From positions 62,001 through 126,000 of the forward strand of contig NZ_JARZHG010000018.1 of NCBI RefSeq assembly GCF_029946505.1: a stretch of DNA of 64,000 bases. Reading direction: 5' to 3'. The position numbers were made by a program, and so were the translations under genes. Positions 16,622 through 24,953 of this stretch are shown here, in pieces; positions within the stretch are counted from its first letter, which is position 1; each line of letters starts with the position of its first letter. The DNA comes from Polyangium sp. y55x31 (GTDB lineage: Bacteria > Myxococcota_A > Polyangia > Polyangiales > Polyangiaceae). A model generated the notes under the pieces. The model ran no database searches and was not told the origin of the DNA. It saw only the letters and a list, made by a program, of their open reading frames with translations.

Positions 16622-17920
16622 ATGCCGAATCCTTCCCTGCCCCGATTCTCCCGCCTCGCGCCCGCCCTCCTCGCCCTCCTCGCGGCGACGTCCTGCACGA
16701 AAAAAGAAAAAGAACCGGACAATGCATTGCCGTCGCATTCCGCAATGCCCGGAACCGGTGCGAGCGGCGGACCGATTGAGGGAAAACTACCTGTCCCGAC
16801 AACCGGCAACAAACCGGATGTCCCGACAACCAAGGACAAACCTTTGCCGTCGGAATCGGCGGAGAGGGCGGAAGGAGGGCCTAAAAACGCGGCGGGAGAC
16901 GAAATACCCCCCGAAGAGCGGCAAAAAATCGCGGGAAAGGTCGCGTTCATCTCGGAGCGCGATGGAAACCGCGAGATCTACGTGATCGGAGCGGATGGCA
17001 AAGGGGAAGAGCGGCTCACGAAGAGCCCGCACGCCGATTACAATGGCCCCGCCTCCCCGGACGGCAGCGCGCTGCTCGCGATCCGCGTCGAAGGCGAGGA
17101 AGGGCCCCAACAACTCCTGCTCCAACCCCTCGACGGAAGCCCCCCAAAACCCCTCGGACCCCTGGCAGGTCGCGTACGCTTTCCCACATTCTCACCGGAC
17201 GGGCGCTTCGTCGTCTACGAGTCGAACGGCGGGAAGGTGGACCCGGCACATTTTTCCGATCTGTACCGGGTGAACAGTGACGGCAGCGGCTTTCGACGCA
17301 TCACGAAAAACGACGAAGGGAACTTCGAGCCGTCGTTTTCGCCGAAAGGCGACGCGATCGTCTTCCTTTCGAGCCGCGATCGCGTGGCCGAGCTCTATCG
17401 CATGCGGCCCGACGGGAGTGATCCCGTCCGCCTGACGAACACGCCACGCGACGAATGGGGCGCGCGATATTCGCCCGACGGCAAGGTGCTCGTGTTCGTG
17501 AGTGATCGCGAAGGCGCGGACCGCGTATGGCTCATGCCCTCGTCGGGCGGCGAGGCGCGGCGTTTGACGCAATTGCGGCCCGCGCCGCGGATCGTCGAGG
17601 ACAAGCCGACATGGTCCCCGACGGGCAAACGAATCGCTTACGCGCTGCGCGCGCCCGAGGAGCCTTCCCGCGTGGGGATCGTCGCCATGGAAGACGGGAA
17701 AGAGACGTTCGTGCGCGCGCCCGGAGGCGCGGGGCACGTGGGTGAGCCCGCGTGGTCGCCCGACGGGCAATACCTCGCCGTGACCGTGACCCGCGGGTCG
17801 GAGCAGCAGATCTGGATCGTGCGGGCCGACGGGAGCGGAATGACGAGGCTGACGAGCTCTCCGGGCGGGAACTGGAATCCCATCTGGATTCCGCCGCGCA
17901 AAGGGAAAGGCGGCAAGTAG
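16622..17920 (+). CDS. TolB-like WD40/PD40 beta-propeller lipoprotein
   Basis: A 432-residue lipoprotein with signal and lipobox ending LAATSC (Cys25). A low-complexity Pro/Gly/Lys segment follows, then from about residue 110 a six-bladed propeller of PD40 repeats: IAFISERDGNREIYV-like blades, FSPDGRFVVYESN, FSPKGDAIVFLSSRD, YSPDGKVLVFVSDRE, WSPTGKRIAYALR and WSPDGQYLAVTV. Such propellers resemble TolB and usually bind other proteins. No TolA/Pal neighbours are present, so a Tol role is not implied. The start codon lies 9 bases after the T-tract of the preceding terminator and no ribosome binding site is visible. Confidence 0.85.
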   Translation: MPNPSLPRFSRLAPALLALLAATSCTKKEKEPDNALPSHSAMPGTGASGGPIEGKLPVPTTGNKPDVPTTKDKPLPSESAERAEGGPKNAAGDEIPPEERQKIAGKVAFISERDGNREIYVIGADGKGEERLTKSPHADYNGPASPDGSALLAIRVEGEEGPQQLLLQPLDGSPPKPLGPLAGRVRFPTFSPDGRFVVYESNGGKVDPAHFSDLYRVNSDGSGFRRITKNDEGNFEPSFSPKGDAIVFLSSRDRVAELYRMRPDGSDPVRLTNTPRDEWGARYSPDGKVLVFVSDREGADRVWLMPSSGGEARRLTQLRPAPRIVEDKPTWSPTGKRIAYALRAPEEPSRVGIVAMEDGKETFVRAPGGAGHVGEPAWSPDGQYLAVTVTRGSEQQIWIVRADGSGMTRLTSSPGGNWNPIWIPPRKGKGGK

Positions 17921-17952
17921 AAAGGGCGCGTCGCGTCCGGCGGGGTTCGGTG

Positions 17953-17967
17953 ATAGGATCATCCTAT
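17953..17967 (+). promoter_or_regulatory. OxyR half-operator overlapping oxyR start
   Basis: ATAG-N7-CTAT (ATAG 17953-17956, CTAT 17964-17967) matches one dimer half of the classical OxyR site, and the whole element is part of the 17-bp perfect palindrome GATAGGATCATCCTATC. It ends one base before the ATG of oxyR, which suggests autorepression. The other dimer half-site is not evident. Confidence 0.65.
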
Positions 17968-17968
17968 C

Positions 17969-18904
17969 ATGCGCCTCGCCCCTCATCCGGTGACCCTGCG
18001 GCAACTCCAGTACGTGGTCGCGGTCGCGGATCGAAAGAGCTTTCGGAAGGCCGCGGACGATTGCCACGTGTCGCAGCCCTCGCTGTCGGCGCAGATCCAG
18101 CAGGCCGAGGAGGCGCTCGGGATCTGCCTGTTCGAGCGGGATCGGCGCACGGTCACGCTGACGGCCGCCGGCGCCGAGATCGTCGCGCGCGCCCGCGCGC
18201 TGCTCGTCGCCGCGGACGATCTCGTCGACACGGCGCGCCGCTTCGGCGATCCCTTCGCCGGGACGTTGCGCCTCGGCGTGATTCCCACGATTGGACCGTA
18301 TCTTTTGCCGGAGATCGCCCCCGTCCTGCGCGAGCGATATCCGAAGCTCACATTCGTCTGGACCGAGGAAAAGACGTCGACGCTCGTGCAGATGCTCGGG
18401 CAAGGCGCGCTCGACGGGGCGATCGTCGCGCTCGAAGCCGATATCGGGGATCGGCCGCACGTCGTGCTCGGCAAGGATCCGTTCGTGTTTGCGGCGGCGC
18501 CGGGGCATCCGCTCGCCGGAACTCGCCGGCCGCTCAAGCCCGAGGAGCTCGAGGGCGAGTGCGTGCTTTTGCTCGACGACGGCCATTGCTTTCGGGATCA
18601 AGCGCTCTCGTTTTGCTCGCGCGCCGGGGCCGAGGAGGCGGGCTTTCGCGCGACGAGCCTGGCGACGCTCACGCAGATGGTCGCCGGAGGCGCGGGCGTG
18701 ACGCTCCTGCCGAGCCTCGCCGTGCCGCTCGAGAATCGGCGCGACGCGCTGCGGATCCGCCCCTTCGCGCCCCGGGGACCGGCGCGGACGCTCGCCCTCG
18801 TCTGGCGGCGCGGCTCGGCCCTCGAGAGCACGCTGCGCCCCGTGGGCGAGACGCTCCGCAGCGCCTACACCACGCGCACCGAGCGTGGCCAGGCCGCCGT
18901 CTGA
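17969..18904 (+). CDS. oxyR: OxyR-type LysR-family peroxide sensor
   Basis: A 311-residue LysR-family regulator. The N-terminal helix-turn-helix is typical (LRQLQYVVAVADRKSFRKAA, then CHVSQPSLSAQIQ). The regulatory domain holds the OxyR redox pair in GHCFRDQALSFC: Cys207 and Cys216, nine residues apart as in the E. coli Cys199-Cys208 switch. IPTIGPYLLPEIAP and RATSLATLTQMVA also follow OxyR closely. An in-frame GTG at 17990 is an alternative start. An OxyR-like half-site abuts the start codon, and a fuller site at its 3' end controls the downstream catalase gene. Confidence 0.95.
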   Translation: MRLAPHPVTLRQLQYVVAVADRKSFRKAADDCHVSQPSLSAQIQQAEEALGICLFERDRRTVTLTAAGAEIVARARALLVAADDLVDTARRFGDPFAGTLRLGVIPTIGPYLLPEIAPVLRERYPKLTFVWTEEKTSTLVQMLGQGALDGAIVALEADIGDRPHVVLGKDPFVFAAAPGHPLAGTRRPLKPEELEGECVLLLDDGHCFRDQALSFCSRAGAEEAGFRATSLATLTQMVAGGAGVTLLPSLAVPLENRRDALRIRPFAPRGPARTLALVWRRGSALESTLRPVGETLRSAYTTRTERGQAAV

Positions 18905-18940
18905 TAGTCTGAGCCTATCGGGACCATAGGAACGATGTCA
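18904..18940 (+). promoter_or_regulatory. OxyR binding site upstream of catalase gene
   Basis: Three correctly spaced motifs are visible: ATAG (18904-18907), seven bases, CTAT (18915-18918), seven bases, ATAG (18926-18929). The fourth position (18937-18940) is GTCA instead of CTAT. This is the known tetrameric OxyR layout with ATAG/CTAT elements every 11 bases. It begins in the oxyR stop codon, 64 bases before the catalase start. Confidence 0.8.
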
Positions 18941-19003
18941 TGGCCCCCCACCCAGGGGCGGACGTACTCTTCTCGCATTCGCAGGAACGAGGAGGGAGCA
19001 ACC

Positions 19004-20485
19004 ATGACGAATCGCATTCTCACGACCGAGGGTGGAGCGCGGGTGATCGACGACGCGCATTCGCAGACCGCGGGCGCCGCCGGGCCGACGCTCTTGCAGG
19101 ACCACTACCTCCTCGAAAAACTCGCCCGCTTCAACCGCGAGCGAATCCCCGAGCGTGTGGTGCACGCCGTGGGCTCGGGCGCCTATGGCTACTTCGAGGT
19201 CACGAGCCCCGACGTGCCGCGGTGGACGAAGGCCAAGCTCTTCTCCGCCGTGGGCAAGCGGACGCGTGTCTTCTTGCGTTTCTCGACCGTCGCCGGCTCG
19301 AAGGGCGCGCCGGACACCGTGCGGGATCCGCGGGGTTTCGCGCTGAAGTTCTATACCGAGGACGGGAACTGGGACATCGTCGGGAACAACACGCCGATCT
19401 TCTTTCTGCGAGACGGAATCAAGTTCCCCGATTTCATTCACTCGCAGAAGTACGATCCGTACACGAACCGGCAGGAGCCCGACAATGCGTGGGACTTCTT
19501 CTCGCACACGCCGGAGGCGACGCACCAGTTCATCTGGCTGCACGGCGATCGAGGTATTCCCGCGACGTTGCGGCACATGGACGGGTTCGGCTCGCACACG
19601 TTCCTGTGGGTGAACGCGGACGGCGAGAGGTTCTGGGTGAAGTTCCATTTCAAGACGGATCAAGGCATCCAGTGCCTCACGAGCGAGCAGGCCGCCGCGA
19701 TCGGCGGCAAGGATCACTCGTTCCACCACAAGGACCTCTACGACGCGATCACGCGCGGCGAATACCCGAGCTGGACGTTCAACGTGCAGATCATGCCGGA
19801 GGCGGACGCCGCGCATTACAGGTTCGATCCGTTCGACGTGACGAAGGTGTGGCCGTACAAGGACTATCCGCTGATCCCGATCGGGAAGCTCGTGCTCGAC
19901 AGGTTGCCAGACAATTATTTCGCCGAGACCGAGCAATCCGCGTTCGATCCGGGGAACATGGTGCCGGGCATCGGGCCCTCGCCCGACCGCATGCTGCAAG
20001 CGCGGCTCTTCGCATACGGCGACGCGCAGCGATATCGCCTCGGCATCAACCACACGCGGCTGCCGGTGAACGCGCCGCAAGGCGTGGTCGGCGGGGCGCG
20101 GAACTACGGGCGGGACGGGGCGATGCGCTTCGACGACAATGGCGGCCGCGGGAAGAATTACCAGCCGAACAGCCACGACGGCGCGTCGCCGACGGGTGAG
20201 CGATACGACCTCGGCATTGCGCTCTCGGGGCATACCGGGCCGCAAGCGCATCCGCGGCACGCCGAGAATGACGATTTCGTGCAGGCCGGGGCGCTCTATC
20301 GCGTGATGAAGGAGGACGAAAAGGAGCGGCTCGTGCAGAACCTTTCGGGCAGCCTCGCGCAGGTGAGCCGCGAGGACGTGATCGAGCGGTCGATCGGGTA
20401 TTTCGCAAAGGCGGACGAGGAGCTCGGCCGCAAGCTGCGCGGCGCCGTGGCCGCGCTGCGCGGAGCGAAGGCAGGTGCACGATGA
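19004..20485 (+). CDS. katA: Monofunctional heme catalase (small-subunit type)
   Basis: Breaks hydrogen peroxide into water and oxygen. The start at ATG 19004 is backed by GAGGAGGGAG just upstream; an upstream in-frame extension to 18935 would run through the OxyR site and is rejected. The 493 residues are the usual small-subunit length. Visible active-site parts are RVVHAVGSGAYGYF (distal His54), VGNNTPIFFLRD (distal Asn), and RLFAYGDAQRYRLG, whose Tyr338 is the proximal heme ligand. It lies directly after oxyR behind an OxyR box and overlaps the ankyrin gene at ATGA. The symbol is by family resemblance. Confidence 0.95.
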   Translation: MTNRILTTEGGARVIDDAHSQTAGAAGPTLLQDHYLLEKLARFNRERIPERVVHAVGSGAYGYFEVTSPDVPRWTKAKLFSAVGKRTRVFLRFSTVAGSKGAPDTVRDPRGFALKFYTEDGNWDIVGNNTPIFFLRDGIKFPDFIHSQKYDPYTNRQEPDNAWDFFSHTPEATHQFIWLHGDRGIPATLRHMDGFGSHTFLWVNADGERFWVKFHFKTDQGIQCLTSEQAAAIGGKDHSFHHKDLYDAITRGEYPSWTFNVQIMPEADAAHYRFDPFDVTKVWPYKDYPLIPIGKLVLDRLPDNYFAETEQSAFDPGNMVPGIGPSPDRMLQARLFAYGDAQRYRLGINHTRLPVNAPQGVVGGARNYGRDGAMRFDDNGGRGKNYQPNSHDGASPTGERYDLGIALSGHTGPQAHPRHAENDDFVQAGALYRVMKEDEKERLVQNLSGSLAQVSREDVIERSIGYFAKADEELGRKLRGAVAALRGAKAGAR

Positions 20486-20973
20486 ACGATCTCACCTTCG
20501 AGGAACGCGAGCGCGCCGCGCACCTCGCCCGCGCTGGAAAGACCGATCCGCTCGTCGAATTGCTGGGGGGCCGCTGCCCGGACGTCCTCGACGCGAAGGG
20601 TGATAGCCTGCTGATGCTCGCGGCATATTACGGGCACGCGGGGACCGTGACGGCATTGCTGCTCCTCGGGGCGGATCCGGAGCTGCGGAATCCGCGCGGC
20701 TGGTCGCCGCTCGACGGGGCCGCGTTCAAGGGTGATCTGGAGGTGATCCGGATGCTGCTCGATTGCGGCGCGCAGCCGGACGCGGCGGGACCGGACGGGC
20801 GGACGCCGCTCATATGGGCCGCGGCCTTCAATCGCAGCACGGTCGTGGAAGCGCTGATCGAGCGCGGCGCCGACCCCATGAAGCGCGACATCGCCGGCCT
20901 CGACGCCGCAGCCCACGCCCAAGCCATGGGCGCGGAGGCCACATACACGCTGCTCGTGCGGCGGGCGGCCTGA
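20482..20973 (+). CDS. Ankyrin-repeat protein coupled to catalase
   Basis: A 163-residue protein with about four ankyrin repeats: GDSLLMLAAYYGHAGTVTAL, GWSPLDGAAFKGDLEVIRML, GRTPLIWAAAFNRSTVVEAL and a shorter capping repeat. Its ATG overlaps the catalase stop in ATGA, so translation is probably coupled. Ankyrin proteins next to catalase genes are known in other proteobacteria (ankB with katB in Pseudomonas aeruginosa), where the protein supports catalase activity. Unlike that AnkB, no signal peptide or membrane anchor is visible here, so it should act in the cytoplasm with the catalase. Confidence 0.88.
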   Translation: MNDLTFEERERAAHLARAGKTDPLVELLGGRCPDVLDAKGDSLLMLAAYYGHAGTVTALLLLGADPELRNPRGWSPLDGAAFKGDLEVIRMLLDCGAQPDAAGPDGRTPLIWAAAFNRSTVVEALIERGADPMKRDIAGLDAAAHAQAMGAEATYTLLVRRAA

Positions 20974-21065
20974 TCCGCAAAACGGCTGGTGTCCCAGCTC
21001 GACAATGGCAAGATCCTCGGGCGCGCGCGCTCCGCATTCGCGAGCGCCGCCCGAGGAAACCGCGC

Positions 21066-23300
21066 ATGAGACGAAAAACGGGCCACTGGGAGCATCGTCA
21101 TTTCCAGGCTCTCGGGACTGCCGGCGTCCTGATCGGGGTCGGATTCGTCGCCTGTGAGGGCGGCGGCGAGGGTCCGGACCGGACCGCGGCGACGGCGCAC
21201 GTGCTCGGCGGGCAGCCGCTTTCGAGCGTGGTGGGTTTGTCGTTCACGGATGATCTCGGCACGGGCGCGACGGATCTCGCGCAATACGTCCGGGCGCGCG
21301 TCGAGCAGGTCGCGCGAGGTACGCTGCCGGAGGACGTGGAATTTCCGCTTTCGAATGCGTCGACGAACGACGTGCGGGCGATCGCCGGGCTCTCGCCGAA
21401 CGTGGTGGTGTCGTGGCTCGATCCGCTGACGTTCGATCGGAGCCCTGCGGCGCCGCGGTTCGGGGTGAACGACGATTACATCGCGGTTTTCGGCGATCAC
21501 TGGAACGACGCGCCCGGCGATCCGCCGCAATGGCACGGCAGCGGCGCGTCGGCGTGGTTGTGGGTGAACCACGAATCGATCTCGAACGAGGCGCCGACCT
21601 CGACGACGGCGCCGACGGGCCAGCACCTCACGCTCGCGAAATACCTCGCGGCGGAGAGGGTGTTGACGAATGACGTGACCTCGAACCAATGGCCTCCCGC
21701 GGCGCTCGCGACGTACGTGCGCGAGTCCAAGCGCCAGGTCGGCGGATCGTGGTTTCACGTAGTGCAGGATCCAGCCTCGGGCGCGTGGCGCGTCGATCAC
21801 GGCGCCGGAGCGGTCCGATACGACGCGACGAGCAAGACGCTGGCACGCATCACGGGGATGACACCGCTCGAAGTCGATCACGACGACGAGGGCCACGCGC
21901 TCCCGCCCGGCGTCGTGAGCGGCATCATGTCCGATTGCTCGGGCGGCCAGACGCCGTGGGGCACGGTGATCACCGCGGAGGAGAACGTGCAGGACTTCCA
22001 TGGAGACATGGAGGTTTTCTGGACGAACGAGCAAAAGCTCGTCCGCGGCGCAGGCGCGGATCCCGGCGGGCCGATCACGTTCGACCCGACCCCGAGCCCG
22101 GCGAGCCTGTACGGGATGTCGCCGGATCCGAAGTCGCGCCACGCGAAAGATTTTTATGGGTACCTCGTGGAGATCGATCCAGGCAAAGCGCCCGACGAAT
22201 TCGAAGGGAAACACGCGCCGGGCGTGGGGCACAAGAAGCTCGGCGCGATGGGCCGCGCGCGGTGGGAGAACACGACGTTCGTGGTCGACGCGGACTGGAA
22301 GCTTTTGCCGAACGAACCAATCGTCCTCTATTCCGGCGACGATCGGCGCAGCGGCCGGGTGTACAAGTTCGTCTCGAAAAACGTGTACGTGCCCGGCATG
22401 ACGCGGGCCGAGACACGCGCGCTGCTCGACGAGGGGAAGGTGTACGCCGCGCACTTCGCCGGGCTCGACAACACGACCGGCGTGACGATGCTCGCGACGG
22501 GCGAGGCGCCGACGGAAGAACAGCCGGGGATCGGGCAGTGGATCGAGCTCGGTACGGCGAGCACGGCGATCGCCCCGAACGCGGTCGCGCTCGGCGAGCC
22601 GGGCAAGACCGTGGGCGAAGCGCTCTCCGACATGGATTACAACGGGCTCGGCGGCTTTTCGAGCGACGACGACGTGCGCCGCGCGCTCTACACGGCGAGC
22701 GCGAAGGTCGGGATCATGGAGCTGAACCGGCCCGAGGACGTCGAGTACAACCCGCGTGATCCGAGCGGCACGCCGCGGATCTACGTGTCGTTCACGAACC
22801 ACGGGCACAAGACGCAGCTCGATCAGGCAGGCAGGCTGATCGATCCGGCCGTGCACGAGCAGGCCGCGGGGAAGCGGCCCGACATGATCGGCAACGTGTT
22901 CGCGATGCAGGAGTCGAACCCGAAGAGCCCCGGGGCTTCGACGACGTTCGCATTCTTCCGCGTGTGGGCCGGCAAGAATGCTACGGGGCCGTACGATGCG
23001 TCGAACCCCGACAACATCCTGATCGATCGCGAAGGCGGCGTGTGGTTCGGGACGGACGGGAACTTCGCGACGAACGCGCGCGCCGATGCGGTGTACTTCC
23101 TCGACCTCGATCGCGCGCACGCCGCGGGCGCGCCGGGCGTCGTGTCGCCGACGTTCGGCAAGGCGTTCCGCATCGTGGCGCTGCCGAGCGACGCAGAAGC
23201 CACGGGGCCGGCGCTCGCGCCGGACATGCGCACGCTGTTCGTGAGCGTGCAGCACCCAGGCGAGCGCGTGCAGAGCCTGTGGCCGCATGGGGCGCGGTGA
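21066..23300 (+). CDS. PhoX-like (DUF839) lipoprotein
   Basis: I chose ATG 21066 because it begins an export signal (lipobox-like GFVAC, Cys30) and has AGGA upstream. The 744-residue product follows the PhoX/DUF839 pattern: WVNHESISNEAP, TPWGTVITAEENVQDF, a repeated HARWENTTFV-like strand, LYSGDDRRSGRVYKFVS, NRPEDVEYNP and GGVWFGTDGNF. PhoX enzymes are calcium- and iron-dependent alkaline phosphatases, but this branch is divergent and phosphatase activity is not assured. No classical twin-arginine motif is evident although PhoX normally uses Tat export. The stop overlaps the cytochrome start in GTGA, so both are made together and probably meet in the envelope. Confidence 0.85.
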   Translation: MRRKTGHWEHRHFQALGTAGVLIGVGFVACEGGGEGPDRTAATAHVLGGQPLSSVVGLSFTDDLGTGATDLAQYVRARVEQVARGTLPEDVEFPLSNASTNDVRAIAGLSPNVVVSWLDPLTFDRSPAAPRFGVNDDYIAVFGDHWNDAPGDPPQWHGSGASAWLWVNHESISNEAPTSTTAPTGQHLTLAKYLAAERVLTNDVTSNQWPPAALATYVRESKRQVGGSWFHVVQDPASGAWRVDHGAGAVRYDATSKTLARITGMTPLEVDHDDEGHALPPGVVSGIMSDCSGGQTPWGTVITAEENVQDFHGDMEVFWTNEQKLVRGAGADPGGPITFDPTPSPASLYGMSPDPKSRHAKDFYGYLVEIDPGKAPDEFEGKHAPGVGHKKLGAMGRARWENTTFVVDADWKLLPNEPIVLYSGDDRRSGRVYKFVSKNVYVPGMTRAETRALLDEGKVYAAHFAGLDNTTGVTMLATGEAPTEEQPGIGQWIELGTASTAIAPNAVALGEPGKTVGEALSDMDYNGLGGFSSDDDVRRALYTASAKVGIMELNRPEDVEYNPRDPSGTPRIYVSFTNHGHKTQLDQAGRLIDPAVHEQAAGKRPDMIGNVFAMQESNPKSPGASTTFAFFRVWAGKNATGPYDASNPDNILIDREGGVWFGTDGNFATNARADAVYFLDLDRAHAAGAPGVVSPTFGKAFRIVALPSDAEATGPALAPDMRTLFVSVQHPGERVQSLWPHGAR

Positions 23301-24931
23301 AGGCACGCGCGTCCTCGTTCTTGCTCGTTTGCGGGCTCCTCGTGGGCCTCGGGGCGGCCGCGTGCGGGTGGCGCGCGGAGCGGGCGGCCGAGGGCCTCTA
23401 CGACCCGCTCGCGCGCGCCCGCGAGGCAGCCGGCGTCGTGCACAACCCCGAGGCCTCGGTGCCGCCGCTCTGTTACACGAAGACCGGCGGGACCTCGAAC
23501 CCGTGCTGGGTCTGCCACACGAGCGCGCACGGGCCGAACGTGCGCGCCGACGCGCATCTGCAGGAGGAATACGCGTTCTCGGACGTAGCCCTCACGAACC
23601 ACTACGAGAACCTGTTCGTCGATCGGAGCGCGGAGATCGCGCGGATGTCGGACGAGGAGATCCTCCGCTACGTGCGCGAGGACAACTACGCGCCGCTCCA
23701 GCGCGCGCTCGCGAGCGCACGCGGGTACGAAGGCTACGTGCCGGACCTCGATCTCGATCGCGGCTTCGACGACGAGGGTTTTGCGCGGGATGGGAGCGGC
23801 TTTCGCGCCCTTCGATACAAGCCGTTTCCAGGTACGTTCTGGCCCACGAACGGGAGCACGGACGACGTCTTCATCCGCTTGCCCGAGGCGTTTCGCACCG
23901 ACGATCGCGGCGCGACGTCACGCGCGATCTACACGCTGAACCTGTCGCTGCTCGAAGCCGCGATCACGACGGATCCGGATGCGCCGGCGGATCGGATCGA
24001 TCGGACGATCGAGCCGGTGGACGAGCGTTTGCTCGGCGAGGATCTCGACGGCGACGGCGCGCTCTCCGCGGGCGTGACGCGCGTGCGGCGCTTGCCACGC
24101 ACGTACGCGGGCGCCGCGTCGAGCGAGCCGCTCGAACGAGGACTCTATCCGCGCGGCGTGGAGTTCTTGCATTCGGTTCGTTACCTGGATCCGGACGCGC
24201 CCGGGTACGTCGCGCGGCGCATGAAGGAGCTCCGGTATTCACGCAAGGTGCTGAAGCTCGATCGATGGGCGCTCCTACGGGCCTACGAGAAAGAGCAGGA
24301 CGAAAAGGACGAGGGGCTCTTGCCCGTGTACACGGGGTCTGCGACGAGCGGGCTGCGGAATGCGTTCGGCTGGCAATTGCAAGGCTTCATCGAGGACGCC
24401 GCGGGGCGGCTCAGGCTCGCGACCGAGGAAGAACATCGATTTTGCATGGGCTGCCATTCGGGGCTCGGGGTGACGGTCGATCAGACGTTCGCGCTCGCGC
24501 GCAAGGTGCCGGGGACGCAGGGATGGCGAATGCAAGACCTGCGCGGCATGAAAGACGTCCCCGAGCTCGGACACGGAGAGCCCGAGGTGCTGACGTATCT
24601 GCGTCGCGTGGGCGGCGGCGACGAGCTCCGCGCGAACGAGGAGATGCTCGCGCGCTTCTTCCCCGGCGGATCCCTCGCGGAAGCCGAGGTGCGGCGCGCC
24701 GCGCCCGGCGGCGATCGGGATCTCGCGTTCCTGCTCCTGCCCTCGCGCGAGCGCGCGCTCGCACTCGACAAGGCGTATCGGGTGATCGTTCGAGGTCAAC
24801 GTTTTGATCTCGGCCGCGACGCGCTGCTCCGTCCCGCAGAGAACGTGCACCGGGCGATCGAGAACGGATCGACGGAGCTCGGCAAAACGAACCGCGTGTA
24901 CACGGACGGGCGGCTGCGGCTCGATTGGTGA
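23297..24931 (+). CDS. Di-heme cytochrome c-like lipoprotein
   Basis: Starts at the GTG that overlaps the PhoX-like stop (GTGA). The 544-residue product has an N-terminal signal with a lipobox-like GAAAC (Cys23). Two covalent heme sites of the CxxCH type are present: CWVCH at residues 70-74 and CMGCH at 383-387. Between them is a long region without further heme motifs (YGEN-type loops, LDGDGALSAGV). No known oxidoreductase family is recognised from the rest. It is probably a periplasmic electron carrier or oxidase-type partner of the PhoX-like protein; the partnership is inferred only from gene overlap. Confidence 0.83.
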   Translation: MKARASSFLLVCGLLVGLGAAACGWRAERAAEGLYDPLARAREAAGVVHNPEASVPPLCYTKTGGTSNPCWVCHTSAHGPNVRADAHLQEEYAFSDVALTNHYENLFVDRSAEIARMSDEEILRYVREDNYAPLQRALASARGYEGYVPDLDLDRGFDDEGFARDGSGFRALRYKPFPGTFWPTNGSTDDVFIRLPEAFRTDDRGATSRAIYTLNLSLLEAAITTDPDAPADRIDRTIEPVDERLLGEDLDGDGALSAGVTRVRRLPRTYAGAASSEPLERGLYPRGVEFLHSVRYLDPDAPGYVARRMKELRYSRKVLKLDRWALLRAYEKEQDEKDEGLLPVYTGSATSGLRNAFGWQLQGFIEDAAGRLRLATEEEHRFCMGCHSGLGVTVDQTFALARKVPGTQGWRMQDLRGMKDVPELGHGEPEVLTYLRRVGGGDELRANEEMLARFFPGGSLAEAEVRRAAPGGDRDLAFLLLPSRERALALDKAYRVIVRGQRFDLGRDALLRPAENVHRAIENGSTELGKTNRVYTDGRLRLDW

Positions 24932-24953
24932 GGGTGCTACGCTCGGGGACGTC

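Noticed and set aside
18935-19003. N-terminal extension of the catalase
   Set aside because: It would be translated through the OxyR binding region, while a strong ribosome binding site sits before ATG 19004.
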